In this document: positions 38,679 to 46,663 of the stretch, in pieces
Layout: each line of letters begins with the position of its first letter
Numbering within the stretch: position 1 is the stretch's first letter
Source of the DNA: DATKKG01 sp035543015
Lineage (GTDB): Archaea > Thermoproteota > Nitrososphaeria > Conexivisphaerales > DTJL01
Assembly (NCBI GenBank): GCA_035543015.1
Contig: DATKKG010000075.1
Coordinates: 111,420 to 175,419 of the forward strand
Length of the DNA: 64,000 nucleotides
Direction of reading: 5' to 3'
Program-made: the position numbers and the translations under genes
Notes under the pieces: model-generated
Databases searched by the model: none
What the model was told of the DNA's origin: nothing
Seen by the model: the letters and a program-made list of their open reading frames with translations, nothing else

Positions 38679-40232
38679 TTGCCGGCCTGCGGCGTCGCCA
38701 TCTGCGAATCCCTGAAGTGGCATCCCCGGGACTTCGCGACTCTCAAGGAGCGCATGGTCGGCTCCGACTGGCTCACCGTCTTCTCATCTCCAACCCTCTG
38801 CAGCGACATCGACCAGGTGCGCAGCTTCGTGTCCCAGTCTGGCCTCTCCTCGTTGGCGATCGTCGGTTACAACGATCGCGAGGCCCTTGCCAAGGTCGCC
38901 AAGGCGGCCGAGCACACCGGGCTTCCCCGTTACTCCATCCAGGTGGTTCCCCTTCAGGTCTACCAACTGAAGGAGGACGGGATCATGGGCGAAACCTGGG
39001 CCATAGCCGCGGCGACGCACGCCCGGAAGGCCTCCGCCGCCTCCTTTGCTGCCAGGGCCAAGCGTAACATCACCAGGGACCTTAAGGTGGGCAGGAGAGA
39101 GCTCCTCTTCTCGCTGCCGAGGATCATCGGGGAGCCGGTCGAAGATCCCGTCATGGTCCCCGAGCGCTGCTCGCCCTTCCATAGTGCCTGTCGCCTCTGC
39201 AGCGAGGCGTGCCACTACTCCGCGATATCGCACGATGGCCGCGTCGCCGCCATCGACCCAACCAGGTGCGTTCACTGCGGCGCATGCGCCGCAGTCTGCC
39301 CCTCCGGCGCCCTCCAGTCCCCGATCTTCAGCGACGACGAATTCAGGGCTCTCCTGCGGGAGTTCGAGTTCAGGACAGCCCGTTTCGAATACCCTCTCCT
39401 GCTTTTCACCTGTGAAGAGGGGATCGCCGCCCTGGAAGCGGAGGCGAAGTCAGGGTTGGGCCTCAGGGAGGGAATGGTGGCGGTCAGGTCCCCCTGCGCC
39501 GCCCCCCTCGGGTGGCCCCACTACCTGTGGGCCGCGTCGGCCAGCGTCCCGGTTCTCAGCGCCTGCACAGTGGAGGTCTGCTCGTCTCACCCGGAAGTCC
39601 TGGAGGCCGAGCAGAGGGCCCAGGCTTCGGTCGCCTCGCTCAGGGGTACCTACAGGACGCTGGCGGGCTTCAGGCGACTGAGCGCAGGGCAGAAGCTCTC
39701 TGAAGCGTGCGCAGAGGTGGCGGGGAGTGCCCTCCGGAGGAGCGGCACCAGCTTCGTGCCTCCCGGCCCGAGGAGCGACTCCATCCTGGGGATTTCGCTC
39801 GGCGTCGTGGCCGATTCTGAGGTCAGGCTCCCGGGGCTGAACACCTTCGACGTTTCGGTCAACGACAGATGCACGCTCTGCGGAACATGCGAGAACGCCT
39901 GCCCCGTCAAGGCATTCAGGATGGCTGCGAAGGGTGGCAACGTCTTCCTCAGCTTCTACCCCAGCCAGTGCACCGGCTGCGGCATCTGTGTTCAGGAGTG
40001 TCCGGAAGACGCCATGGAGGTATCGAAGGCCTTCTCGCCCATGTGGCTCGACTTCAAGAGTTTCACGGTCAAGGCTCAGGACACCATAGAGTGCTGCCGG
40101 CGCTGCGGCAGGGAGATCGGCCCCAGCTCTGGCCTGAAGAAACTTCACGATTCCCTCGCCAAGCAGGGGTCGCCCGCCCTGGCCGAGTCGGTCTACCTCT
40201 GCCAGAACTGCAAAGGGAGCCCGGGTCCCTGA
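38679..40232 (+). CDS. HdrA/FlpD-like multi-[4Fe-4S] electron-transfer protein
   Basis: About 517 residues from TTG 38679 (MPACGVAICESLKW); an upstream start at 38541 is possible but would overlap apt. An N-terminal domain resembles the non-flavin start of HdrA. Two cluster pairs follow: CRLCSEACHYSA with CVHCGACAAVCPSG, and near the end CTLCGTCENACPVKAF with CTGCGICVQECPEDAME. A middle domain (LLFTCEEG, VRSPCAAPLG, VLSACTVEVCSSH) resembles the FlpD/MvhD iron-sulfur subunit. The C-terminus adds a CRRCGRE/CQNCKG zinc-ribbon-like pair. No flavin motif. It probably passes electrons to a molybdoenzyme whose maturation genes follow. Confidence 0.78.
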   Translation: MPACGVAICESLKWHPRDFATLKERMVGSDWLTVFSSPTLCSDIDQVRSFVSQSGLSSLAIVGYNDREALAKVAKAAEHTGLPRYSIQVVPLQVYQLKEDGIMGETWAIAAATHARKASAASFAARAKRNITRDLKVGRRELLFSLPRIIGEPVEDPVMVPERCSPFHSACRLCSEACHYSAISHDGRVAAIDPTRCVHCGACAAVCPSGALQSPIFSDDEFRALLREFEFRTARFEYPLLLFTCEEGIAALEAEAKSGLGLREGMVAVRSPCAAPLGWPHYLWAASASVPVLSACTVEVCSSHPEVLEAEQRAQASVASLRGTYRTLAGFRRLSAGQKLSEACAEVAGSALRRSGTSFVPPGPRSDSILGISLGVVADSEVRLPGLNTFDVSVNDRCTLCGTCENACPVKAFRMAAKGGNVFLSFYPSQCTGCGICVQECPEDAMEVSKAFSPMWLDFKSFTVKAQDTIECCRRCGREIGPSSGLKKLHDSLAKQGSPALAESVYLCQNCKGSPGP

Positions 40233-40269
40233 CACCTCGTTCCCCCTCCGTTAATCGGCCCGTCCTCCA

Positions 40270-40282
40270 AGCCTTTTATATG
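40270..40282 (+). promoter_or_regulatory. TATA-like promoter of the TorD-like gene
   Basis: AGCCTTTTATATG (40270-40282) lies about 40-50 bases before the TorD-like start. Confidence 0.5.
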
Positions 40283-40319
40283 GAGGCATTACGCTGAGGT
40301 TGAGGCAGGACGTTTCCAA

Positions 40320-41039
40320 TTGCCGAATGACATCTACAGCGATTTAGACGCCGTTTCTGCGAGCCGTCAGGCGCTCTATGCCTTCCTCTCGAGGATACTG
40401 GAACGTGAGCTGACGGTCGAGATAATCAGAGAACTTCACGGGAAGAGCGAAGCCATCGGCCAGCTCGCTCCCCTGAGAGGTCTGGCCAACAGGAAGCTGA
40501 ACGACGGGCTGGACAAGCTCGGCTCCTTCGTAGATGGGTCCAAGACGGAGAGCGACGAAGAGACCCAGAAACTCCTGGCGGCCGAGTTCTCCGGCCTCTT
40601 CCGCGGCGGCTGGCCGAACTCCACCCATCCATCGGAGTCCGCCTATGCAAAGGGAAAGGGGGCCAAGGGGCCACAGGAGCAGGTCACAGCCGTCTACAAG
40701 TCGATGGGCTTGGACAAGGCCTCGGCATATGAAGGACCGGACGACCATATCGCCGTGGAGCTCCAGTTCATGTCCCACATGGCCGGGGAGACCTCCGCCG
40801 CCGCCAAGTCGCACGACCGGGCGAAGGCCCTCGAGCTTCTCAAGACACAGGACCAGTTCCTCAGGGGCCACCTGTCGAAGTGGGTGGGCCTCCTGGCCGC
40901 CGACCTGAACAAGAACGCGAAGTCGGCGCTCTACAGGGGGGCCGGCCTGGTGACCGCGGGGTTCGTCGAAGAAGACGTGAAGACCGTCGAGGACTTCATC
41001 GACGACCTGGCTCCCAGAAGCAAGGGAGCCAAGCCGTAG
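40320..41039 (+). CDS. TorD/DmsD-type molybdoenzyme chaperone
   Basis: All-helical chaperone that holds a molybdopterin oxidoreductase until cofactor is inserted and Tat export allowed. The 239 residues include SRQALYAFLSRILERELTVE, EFSGLFRGGWPNSTHPSES (the family's Y/F-x-x-L-F ... HP-x-E-S motif), DHIAVELQFMSHMAGET and QDQFLRGHLSKWVGLLA, all hallmarks of the TorD/NarJ family. It starts at TTG 40320. It is followed by tatA and moaA on the same strand. Confidence 0.85.
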   Translation: MPNDIYSDLDAVSASRQALYAFLSRILERELTVEIIRELHGKSEAIGQLAPLRGLANRKLNDGLDKLGSFVDGSKTESDEETQKLLAAEFSGLFRGGWPNSTHPSESAYAKGKGAKGPQEQVTAVYKSMGLDKASAYEGPDDHIAVELQFMSHMAGETSAAAKSHDRAKALELLKTQDQFLRGHLSKWVGLLAADLNKNAKSALYRGAGLVTAGFVEEDVKTVEDFIDDLAPRSKGAKP

Positions 41040-41053
41040 CACGTTTCGCGACG

Positions 41054-41066
41054 TTATGTTTAAATG
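41054..41066 (+). promoter_or_regulatory. TATA-like promoter of tatA
   Basis: TTATGTTTAAATG at 41054-41066, about 35-45 bases before the TTG start of tatA. Confidence 0.5.
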
Positions 41067-41098
41067 CGGTTGACCACCTTTGAGGTTGGAAAACCCCC

Positions 41099-41410
41099 TT
41101 GTTGCTCCCTCAACTGCTGCAGGGCTCTGAATGGCTGATAGTCATCGTCATAGTCGTCGTTCTGATCTTCGGCGCAAGCAGGATCCCCAGCTTGGCGAAG
41201 TCCCTCGGTCGCGCCTCCGGCGAGTTCCAGAAGGGAAAGGTGGAGGCGGATATGGAGGTGGACAAGCTGAAATCGCAGTTGTCCCAGAAGGACCAGCCCT
41301 CCTTTTCGGACCACGAGAAGCTGCTGAAGGCCGCGAAGGAGCTGGGCATCTCGACCGAAGGGAAGACCGACGACCAGATCCGTGCCGAAGTCAAGAGCGC
41401 GCTCGGGTGA
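41099..41410 (+). CDS. tatA: TatA-type twin-arginine translocase subunit
   Basis: A 103-residue protein with an N-terminal transmembrane helix (WLIVIVIVVVLIFGASRIP), the FGxxxIP-like hinge typical of TatA, the amphipathic helix LAKSLGRASGEFQKGKVEAD and an acidic tail. It forms the pore for folded, cofactor-loaded proteins. TTG 41099 start. Position between a TorD-like chaperone and moaA suggests export of a molybdoenzyme. Confidence 0.92.
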   Translation: MLLPQLLQGSEWLIVIVIVVVLIFGASRIPSLAKSLGRASGEFQKGKVEADMEVDKLKSQLSQKDQPSFSDHEKLLKAAKELGISTEGKTDDQIRAEVKSALG

Positions 41411-41468
41411 AGGCGCCGAGCCGGTCCGGAGCCGCATGGCCGGTTTCATCTGAATTGGGTGAAGAGGT

Positions 41469-42431
41469 TTGGTCCTCGTCGACCGCTACGGAAGGCCTGT
41501 CTCGGCCGTAAGGATAGCGGTGACGCCGGAGTGCAACTTCGACTGCGTGTTCTGTCACAACGAAGGGTTCCAGGGGAAGGCGAGGACCCTCATGACCCCG
41601 GTCGAGATCGGCCGAGTGACGAAGGTCCTCCTTGATTTCGGCGTCAGGAAGGTCAAGCTGACCGGTGGCGAGCCCATGATGAGGCCCGACATAATCGACA
41701 TAGTCGCCGAGATCGGGGCCCTCCTCCCGGACGATCTGGGCATGACGACCAATGGCACGAAGGTCGAGAACCTCGCCGAAGCCCTGAAGGACGCCGGAAT
41801 GAAGCGCCTGAACATCAGCCTTCACAGCCTGAAGGAGGACCGGTTCAAGTGGATCACGTCCAGCGTCCGTCTGAAGGAGACCCTCGCCGCGATATCGAGG
41901 GCGGTCGAGTGCGGCCTCACCCCGGTCAAGCTCAACACCGTCCTGCTGAAGGGCTACAACGAAGACGAGCTCTGGGACATCATCGCCTATGCCGAGTCCC
42001 TTGGCGGGGGAGACAGGGTCATCGTGCAGCTCATCGAGCTGGTCCCGGTGGACCTCGGGTTCTACCGGACCTACCACTACGACCTGGGCATCGTCGAGGA
42101 AGAGCTGAAGGAGAAGGCCTCCTCGGTCTACGTGAGGGAGCTTCAGCGCAGGCCTCAGTACACTCTACCAAACGGCGTCAGGGTCGAAATCGTCAGGCCG
42201 ATACACAATGTCGACTTCTGCATGGCCGACAACAGGATCCGCGTAACTCACGACGGGAGGTTCAAGCCTTGCCTGCTGCGCGACGACGGCTCCATCGACT
42301 TCCTGAAGTACATGCGGAAGGGGTGTTCCGACCAGGACCTCGCAGCCAAGTTCATGATGACCGTGTGGGCGAGGGAGCCGTATTACAAGAAGCCGAAGGT
42401 CAAGCCTGCCGAGCGCATAACCGTGGCCTGA
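41469..42431 (+). CDS. moaA: GTP 3',8-cyclase MoaA
   Basis: Radical SAM enzyme of molybdenum-cofactor synthesis. The 320 residues have the radical SAM cluster in VTPECNFDCVFCHNEG (CxxxCxxC), the VKLTGGEPMMRPDI SAM-binding motif, MTTNGTKVENLAE, RLNISLHSLKEDRFKWIT and the C-terminal second cluster region DFCMADNRIRVTHDGRFKPCLLRDDG. TTG 41469 start. It is last in the cofactor/export module before the tRNA pair. Confidence 0.93.
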   Translation: MVLVDRYGRPVSAVRIAVTPECNFDCVFCHNEGFQGKARTLMTPVEIGRVTKVLLDFGVRKVKLTGGEPMMRPDIIDIVAEIGALLPDDLGMTTNGTKVENLAEALKDAGMKRLNISLHSLKEDRFKWITSSVRLKETLAAISRAVECGLTPVKLNTVLLKGYNEDELWDIIAYAESLGGGDRVIVQLIELVPVDLGFYRTYHYDLGIVEEELKEKASSVYVRELQRRPQYTLPNGVRVEIVRPIHNVDFCMADNRIRVTHDGRFKPCLLRDDGSIDFLKYMRKGCSDQDLAAKFMMTVWAREPYYKKPKVKPAERITVA

Positions 42432-42484
42432 CAGACCGACCTCGCTTGCGCTGGGATTCCTCTATCGCCGGGAGAAGTTCTGGA

Positions 42485-42577
42485 TGGACTGGGCGGGAAT
42501 TGAATTCGCGGGCCTGCGTGGCCTCCCGCGACCTCCCGCCTGCAAAGCGGGCGTTGCTACCACTGAACTACCAGCCC
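42485..42577 (-). tRNA. tRNA-Ala (UGC) with T-arm intron
   Basis: Read on the minus strand it gives a 7-bp acceptor GGGCTGG/CCAGTCC with a G3:U70 wobble (the alanine identity pair), anticodon arm CCCGC-TTTGCAG-GCGGG with anticodon TGC, and discriminator A; CCA is not encoded. The T-stem halves GCGGG and CCCGC and loop TTCAATT are separated by 20 extra bases (plus-strand 42505-42524) inserted after position 53. Removing these leaves a canonical 73-base tRNA. The insert can fold through GGCC/GGCC and CGCGGG/CCCGCG pairing, as expected of a splicing bulge-helix-bulge. A T-rich element lies at 42601-42612. Confidence 0.88.
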
Positions 42578-42665
42578 GGCGACCATGCTCCCGGTTGGCG
42601 TCTTAAAAAGAGTTAAGCCCCCTCCGCTCCCCCGCCTGTCGGGACCGAACACAGCGAAACAGAAG

Positions 42666-42676
42666 CTCTTATAACA
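42666..42676 (+). promoter_or_regulatory. TATA-like box of tRNA-Ile
   Basis: CTCTTATAACA (42666-42676) ends about 32 bases before the tRNA 5' end, the normal distance for an archaeal tRNA promoter. Confidence 0.55.
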
Positions 42677-42707
42677 TGGACTTCAGGGAATCCAAGAACG
42701 AAGGATT

Positions 42708-42804
42708 GGGCCGGTAGCTCAGCTTGGTCAGAGTCCGTCCGAAACACGGCTGGAACGTCTGACTGATAATCAGAAGGTCAGGAGTCCAAATCTCCTCCGG
42801 CCCA
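42708..42804 (+). tRNA. tRNA-Ile (GAU) with D-arm/26-region intron
   Basis: Acceptor GGGCCGG/CCGGCCC, D-stem GCTC...GAG(C), anticodon arm TCTGA-CTGATAA-TCAGA with GAT, variable AGGTC, T-arm AGGAG-TCCAAAT-CTCCT, discriminator A with no CCA. Between the third and fourth bases of the D-stem 3' strand are 22 extra bases (42734-42755) containing a CCGT/ACGG hairpin. Deleting them gives an exact 75-base tRNA. This is a non-canonical intron around position 24-26; the splice border may shift by a base or two. Confidence 0.88.
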
Positions 42805-42814
42805 CTTTCTCAAC

Positions 42815-43717
42815 CTACCCAGCGACGACCATTCCGTAGAGGTCCAGGAGTTCCCTGAGCCTCTCCCCTTCGATCTCCATCTCCCTCCCCGAGAGCACCT
42901 TCACCTTCCAGACGCCTCCCAGTTCTCTCACCACGACGTCCGATGCCCTGCACGCATCTGTGCCGTCTCCGGCCCTCGCGCAGGTGAGGCGCTTCCTGGT
43001 GGCGACGGCCAGCGCGGCAAAAGCGGCCCTCTCCTCCCTGGCCGCCCCTAGGAGGTCCTCACCGACCTCTTCCCCCTGGCCCAGCAGGCGGCCCTCCTCC
43101 GCCGTTGCAGGCACAGCGATCCCCCTTCCTTCTTCAGCAGCCTTCAAGGCCCTGGCGAGCGCCCTCCTCCTGCAGCTTGGATCGGAGAGCGCCACGCTCG
43201 CCACCTTCAGGTACTCCTGTCCGCCCTCCCTGATCACCTTGAACCCCTTCCCCAGGTCTCCTCCCCACCAACGGAAGTAGTAGACATGGCGCTTCAGGAG
43301 CACGAAATCCTGCCTCAGGTAGCCTCCCGCGGTCACCTCGCTCAAACCGGACCTTCTGACGACCTCCCCGAGAAGCCCTGGGGCACGCTGAGGCGCGTAG
43401 TAGGGGGAAGCAAGGAGGGCCACGGAAAGGGAGAGGGATGCGAGGGGGATCTGGGCGATGAAAGGGGGACTGAGGAACCCGCCCGCAGCCATCCCGACAA
43501 GCGGCTTCCGGAGGTCCCAGCGCCTCTTCTTCCTGCACAGGAGGCGGCGAGTCAGCGCCGCCGGGACGGCAACCGCCAGGCAGAGCTGGAGGAGGCGCGG
43601 CCCGAGCCCCTCCGGGCCGAGCCTCAGCGAGATAGAGAGGACGGCCACGTAGACGAACAGGTCCGCAAAGGCCACGGCGATCAGCTTGGCCGCCCTGACG
43701 AAGAGCGTCGGGGTCAC
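42815..43717 (-). CDS. hypothetical membrane protein
   Basis: A 300-residue protein starting at GTG 43717, one base after the stop of the RecA-like gene. The N-terminal third has about four hydrophobic segments (residues 8-33, 38-55, 73-90, 92-106). The remainder is a soluble, Ala/Arg/Glu-rich domain containing YYFRWWGGDLGKGFKVIREG and a C-terminal strand-helix pattern ending in LLDLYGMVVAG. I do not recognise the family. It is probably cotranscribed with the two ATPase-like genes upstream, which hints at a membrane-linked motor or assembly system. Confidence 0.65.
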   Translation of the reverse strand: MTPTLFVRAAKLIAVAFADLFVYVAVLSISLRLGPEGLGPRLLQLCLAVAVPAALTRRLLCRKKRRWDLRKPLVGMAAGGFLSPPFIAQIPLASLSLSVALLASPYYAPQRAPGLLGEVVRRSGLSEVTAGGYLRQDFVLLKRHVYYFRWWGGDLGKGFKVIREGGQEYLKVASVALSDPSCRRRALARALKAAEEGRGIAVPATAEEGRLLGQGEEVGEDLLGAAREERAAFAALAVATRKRLTCARAGDGTDACRASDVVVRELGGVWKVKVLSGREMEIEGERLRELLDLYGMVVAG

Positions 43718-43718
43718 C

Positions 43719-44735
43719 TCAATTGAACCCGTTCTCGTCGAGCCTCAGGAGGCAGGCGGACCCGTATTCCTCCAGCCGCGGGTGGCGGTAGGCCCACACC
43801 AGCCTGTTCCCTCTCCCCTTCGCCGCCGGGTTGGTCAGAGGCACGTCCTCCAGCTTCGAGTCTGCGGGAGCCTTCTCCAGGTGGAAGACGTACTTGAAAT
43901 CGTAGCCGACGATGAGCCCTCCGTAGGGGTGGGACCAGGCGGGGTTGATCGGGTGCACCGTGATGTGGTTGATCGCCAGCACCGAGAGCTCCATGGCGTT
44001 GCACATCCTCTGCACCTGCCCCAGCAGGAGCGCCAGCGAGGACGATCTGGCGGGCAGGTCCTGCGTCCCCGCGAAGACGGCTTTCATCGGGGCGGAAATG
44101 CTGTCGTATACGGCGAAGGTGGCCTTCCTCTGCTCTACGAACCTGCCGAGCGGGGAGAAACGCGGGTCGGTCAAGCCGTGGGGCTGCAGCCTGACCTCCA
44201 CCCTCCCACCTTCGCTGACCATGATCTCCACTCGAACGCCATGTATGGCCAGCAGGTCCACGAGGTTTGGAACCTCGACCACGTAGATGCAGGGGCCCTC
44301 CTCCTTCTCAGTCGTCAGCTCGAGGTTGGGCGCGAACACGTTCAGCGCCTCGGTGAGCTGTTGGTCGGACGGCGTCAGCTGCAGCTGCCGCAGGGCCGAG
44401 GCGAAGGCCTCCCTCAGATACGCTTCGGAGGACTTCCTCTTTTTGGCATCTTCGAAGGTCTTCCTCACGTCCGCCTTGACCACCTTCGCCTTGCAGCCGA
44501 ACCTTTCCCCCAGGGGCTTCAGCCAGTGAGGGACCACGTTGTTGACGTAGCCCAGCTCCGTGTCCACTATGACGGAGCTCCGCCCCTCCGAGAGGTTCTT
44601 CACCGCCGTCTGGAACGACAGTATCGACTTCCCCAGGGCCTTCAGTCCGAAGAGCTGCACCAGGCTGGCGCGTGGCAGGCCGCCGTCCAGGAGGGCGTCG
44701 AGGTCAGGCGAGCCCGTGCTCATGGGTTCACTCAA
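43719..44735 (-). CDS. RecA/Rad51-superfamily ATPase (RadB/KaiC-like)
   Basis: A 338-residue RecA-fold ATPase. It opens with MSTGSPDLDALLDGGLPR, the typical RadA/KaiC entry, then a P-loop LFGLKALGKSILSFQ (GxxxxGKS), SVIVDTELGYVN as a Walker-B-like/glutamate switch strand, and late ATFAVYDSISAPM and LSVLAINHITVHP, as in RadA motifs. A long insert lies at about residues 80-190. It lacks the N-terminal helix-hairpin-helix of RadA, so RadB or a dedicated paralogue is more likely. TTG 44735 overlaps the preceding stop as TTGA. Confidence 0.75.
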   Translation of the reverse strand: MSEPMSTGSPDLDALLDGGLPRASLVQLFGLKALGKSILSFQTAVKNLSEGRSSVIVDTELGYVNNVVPHWLKPLGERFGCKAKVVKADVRKTFEDAKKRKSSEAYLREAFASALRQLQLTPSDQQLTEALNVFAPNLELTTEKEEGPCIYVVEVPNLVDLLAIHGVRVEIMVSEGGRVEVRLQPHGLTDPRFSPLGRFVEQRKATFAVYDSISAPMKAVFAGTQDLPARSSSLALLLGQVQRMCNAMELSVLAINHITVHPINPAWSHPYGGLIVGYDFKYVFHLEKAPADSKLEDVPLTNPAAKGRGNRLVWAYRHPRLEEYGSACLLRLDENGFN

Positions 44736-45871
44736 TCTCCTTTCGCCTCGAGCGTCTCAAGGAACGTCCTTCCCGACTCCGTGAGGGCCAGGCATCGTGC
44801 TTCCCTCGGGCCTCTCGCCGGCTCCAGGTAGCCCTTGCGCAGGAGGTGGTCGGCGGCCCTCTGCACCCTGTCCTCCTCCATCCTTCCCTTCAGGAACGAG
44901 ATGAGCCCGGCGAAGGAGACGTTGGAGTAGGAGCCCACCGTGGACAGGACCGCCAGGAGGGCTTCGTCGTCTTCGTCGGGGGTCATCTCCTCCTCCGCGG
45001 TCCTCGAAGCCGAGGCTCCCCCGCAGTCGTTTACCAGGTACACCTCCCTCCATTCGCCGCCGGCGCGCTTCATCCGAACTCTTCCGTCCTCTTCGACTAT
45101 CCTCGTCCGGAAGAGGCCGTCGAACTCCCTGGGCAGGGGCCTGCGGCTCTGCGCAACAAGCTTCGTCCCCTTCGCCTTCAGCGTCCAAAGGAAGGTGGCC
45201 GCGACCTCCATCGGATATCTCATGGACCTGGTCTGGCCCTCGGGCAGCATCTCTTCGAAGGAGCCTGCGACTACCAGCGACCTTGGATGGTCCGAGGCGA
45301 ACTTCGCCAGGAGCACGTAGGCGAGGGCGCGGCGCGCGTACCCGCCGGCGACCTGGCTGAGGTCCACCTCAGCTCTGTCGGGCACGTCTTCTGCGGCCCC
45401 AAAGGTCGGAGGGATGACGGTCAGCTCGTCCAGCTTCGACTTCAGGAGCTCCAGCTGCCTTGACTTCTCGGGCAGCATGGAAGAGATCGAGATGACCCCT
45501 CCTGCTTCGGCGTTGGAGTAGTAGGTTCTCGACGCCCCCAGGAGGGCGACGTGCTCTTCTTCGTTGAGGTTCAGCGCTGCCGCCAGGCTGCGGGCCAGCG
45601 CTTCGGCGTACCTTCCCGTGTCGTCGGAACAGGTGAACGCATACTGGGCAGCAGCTCCCCCGTCCAGTGCCCTGAAGCCCTCTGTCCTCCCGGACAGGCG
45701 GCCGCTGAAGTCCAGGACGAGGGCGCACTCGGAAGGGCACCAGCGCGCCACGAGGCGCGGCAGGGCCTCTTCGCTCGATTCCACGAGAGTCCAGTCCTCG
45801 ACGTCGGATTCGGCGAGTTCCACCGAGGCCGCCGTCTGAGTCTCGTAACCTATAGCGGCTCTTGATGACAT
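44732..45871 (-). CDS. degenerate HerA/FtsK-like protein with C-terminal winged helix
   Basis: A 379-residue protein of uncertain family. Parts follow the order of HerA-type ATPases: ALVLDFSGRLSG, AEVDLSQVAGGYARRALAYV, SLVVAGSFEEMLPEG where the Walker B DEA-H would be, and GTKLVAQSRRPLPREFDGLF in place of the sensor. I see no Walker A or acidic Walker B, so it is probably not an ATPase. Residues 295-379 form a winged-helix-like tail (LLAVLSTVGSYSNVSFAGLI, ADHLLRKGYLEPARG). It is coupled by overlap to the RecA-like gene. ATG 45871. Confidence 0.55.
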   Translation of the reverse strand: MSSRAAIGYETQTAASVELAESDVEDWTLVESSEEALPRLVARWCPSECALVLDFSGRLSGRTEGFRALDGGAAAQYAFTCSDDTGRYAEALARSLAAALNLNEEEHVALLGASRTYYSNAEAGGVISISSMLPEKSRQLELLKSKLDELTVIPPTFGAAEDVPDRAEVDLSQVAGGYARRALAYVLLAKFASDHPRSLVVAGSFEEMLPEGQTRSMRYPMEVAATFLWTLKAKGTKLVAQSRRPLPREFDGLFRTRIVEEDGRVRMKRAGGEWREVYLVNDCGGASASRTAEEEMTPDEDDEALLAVLSTVGSYSNVSFAGLISFLKGRMEEDRVQRAADHLLRKGYLEPARGPREARCLALTESGRTFLETLEAKGD

Positions 45872-45945
45872 TGCGGCCTGCCGTCGCGCGGTTCCCTAAT
45901 AGTCTCGCCAAGTCTCGAACAGGAGTTGCCGGACTTGCAACACGG

Positions 45946-46413
45946 TCACTTCAGGAGCCGTCTGGTGACCAGGTAGCAGGCGGCGGCCAGGAGCACCCCT
46001 CCCACGATGTAGCCGGCTTCAGAGAGCCGCGCAGCCTGGGCTCCGGAGAGTATCACGATCGCCGCGGGCACCACTAGATGGACCCACGCCGGCCGTTTCG
46101 CCTGCGGCACCCTTGCGGCCGTCTCTGGAAGCGCTGCTCCTTCGACCGACTCGAGCAGCCTCAGGCCAAGCGGGGTGAGGCTCCAGTGGACTTCCCCCTG
46201 GGCAGGCTCCGTCCTTGAAACGACGCCGGCGTCGATCATTTCGTCGACTATCCTGTAGAGCGTCGACGGGTTCTCGCCGCTTCTCTTGACGACGTCGAGC
46301 GGTCGGCTTGCGCCTCGTCTCAGGGCCATCAGCATCCTGACCCTGGACTCCGTCTTGATGCAGCCTGCCAGTTTGACGATGGTCGCCACAACTTCATCGT
46401 CTTGAGAAGCCAA
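45946..46413 (-). CDS. membrane-anchored winged-helix regulator
   Basis: A 155-residue protein with an ArsR-like winged helix at the N-terminus (KTESRVRMLMALRRGASRPL, DVVKRSGENPSTLYRIVDEM, wing VHWSLTPLGLRLLE). A linker and two hydrophobic helices follow (about 110-125 and 133-150) with a short basic end (TRRLLK). A DNA-binding head on a membrane tail is a recurrent archaeal design for signal-linked regulators. TTG 46413 start. It lies in front of the ATPase-like cluster in the same direction and may control it. Confidence 0.7.
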   Translation of the reverse strand: MASQDDEVVATIVKLAGCIKTESRVRMLMALRRGASRPLDVVKRSGENPSTLYRIVDEMIDAGVVSRTEPAQGEVHWSLTPLGLRLLESVEGAALPETAARVPQAKRPAWVHLVVPAAIVILSGAQAARLSEAGYIVGGVLLAAACYLVTRRLLK

Positions 46414-46609
46414 CTCTCAAGACTCTGACCGACCCACAATTGTTAAACCTTTCTCGACCAGGCCGGGGAGGGTCCCGCAGGGAAGGGATCCGGTCGGCTG
46501 CCCTTTCCCCTCTGCCGCACCGACGATCTGGTCGATGGCCTCATCCCACGTTCGCCTTTGCTCCTGCGCTTAGCTCATGATATCGGTGCCCTTCCCTGGT
46601 CTTCCATGC

Positions 46610-46624
46610 AGAAAGCTTTTATTA
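46610..46624 (+). promoter_or_regulatory. TATA-like promoter of the rpl3 operon
   Basis: GAAAGCTTTTATTAC at 46610-46624, about 40-50 bases before the rpl3 ATG, at the head of the first ribosomal operon segment. Confidence 0.5.
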
Positions 46625-46663
46625 CATCACTAAATGGTCTTGGTCTGCGGAAGCGTAGGCTCT

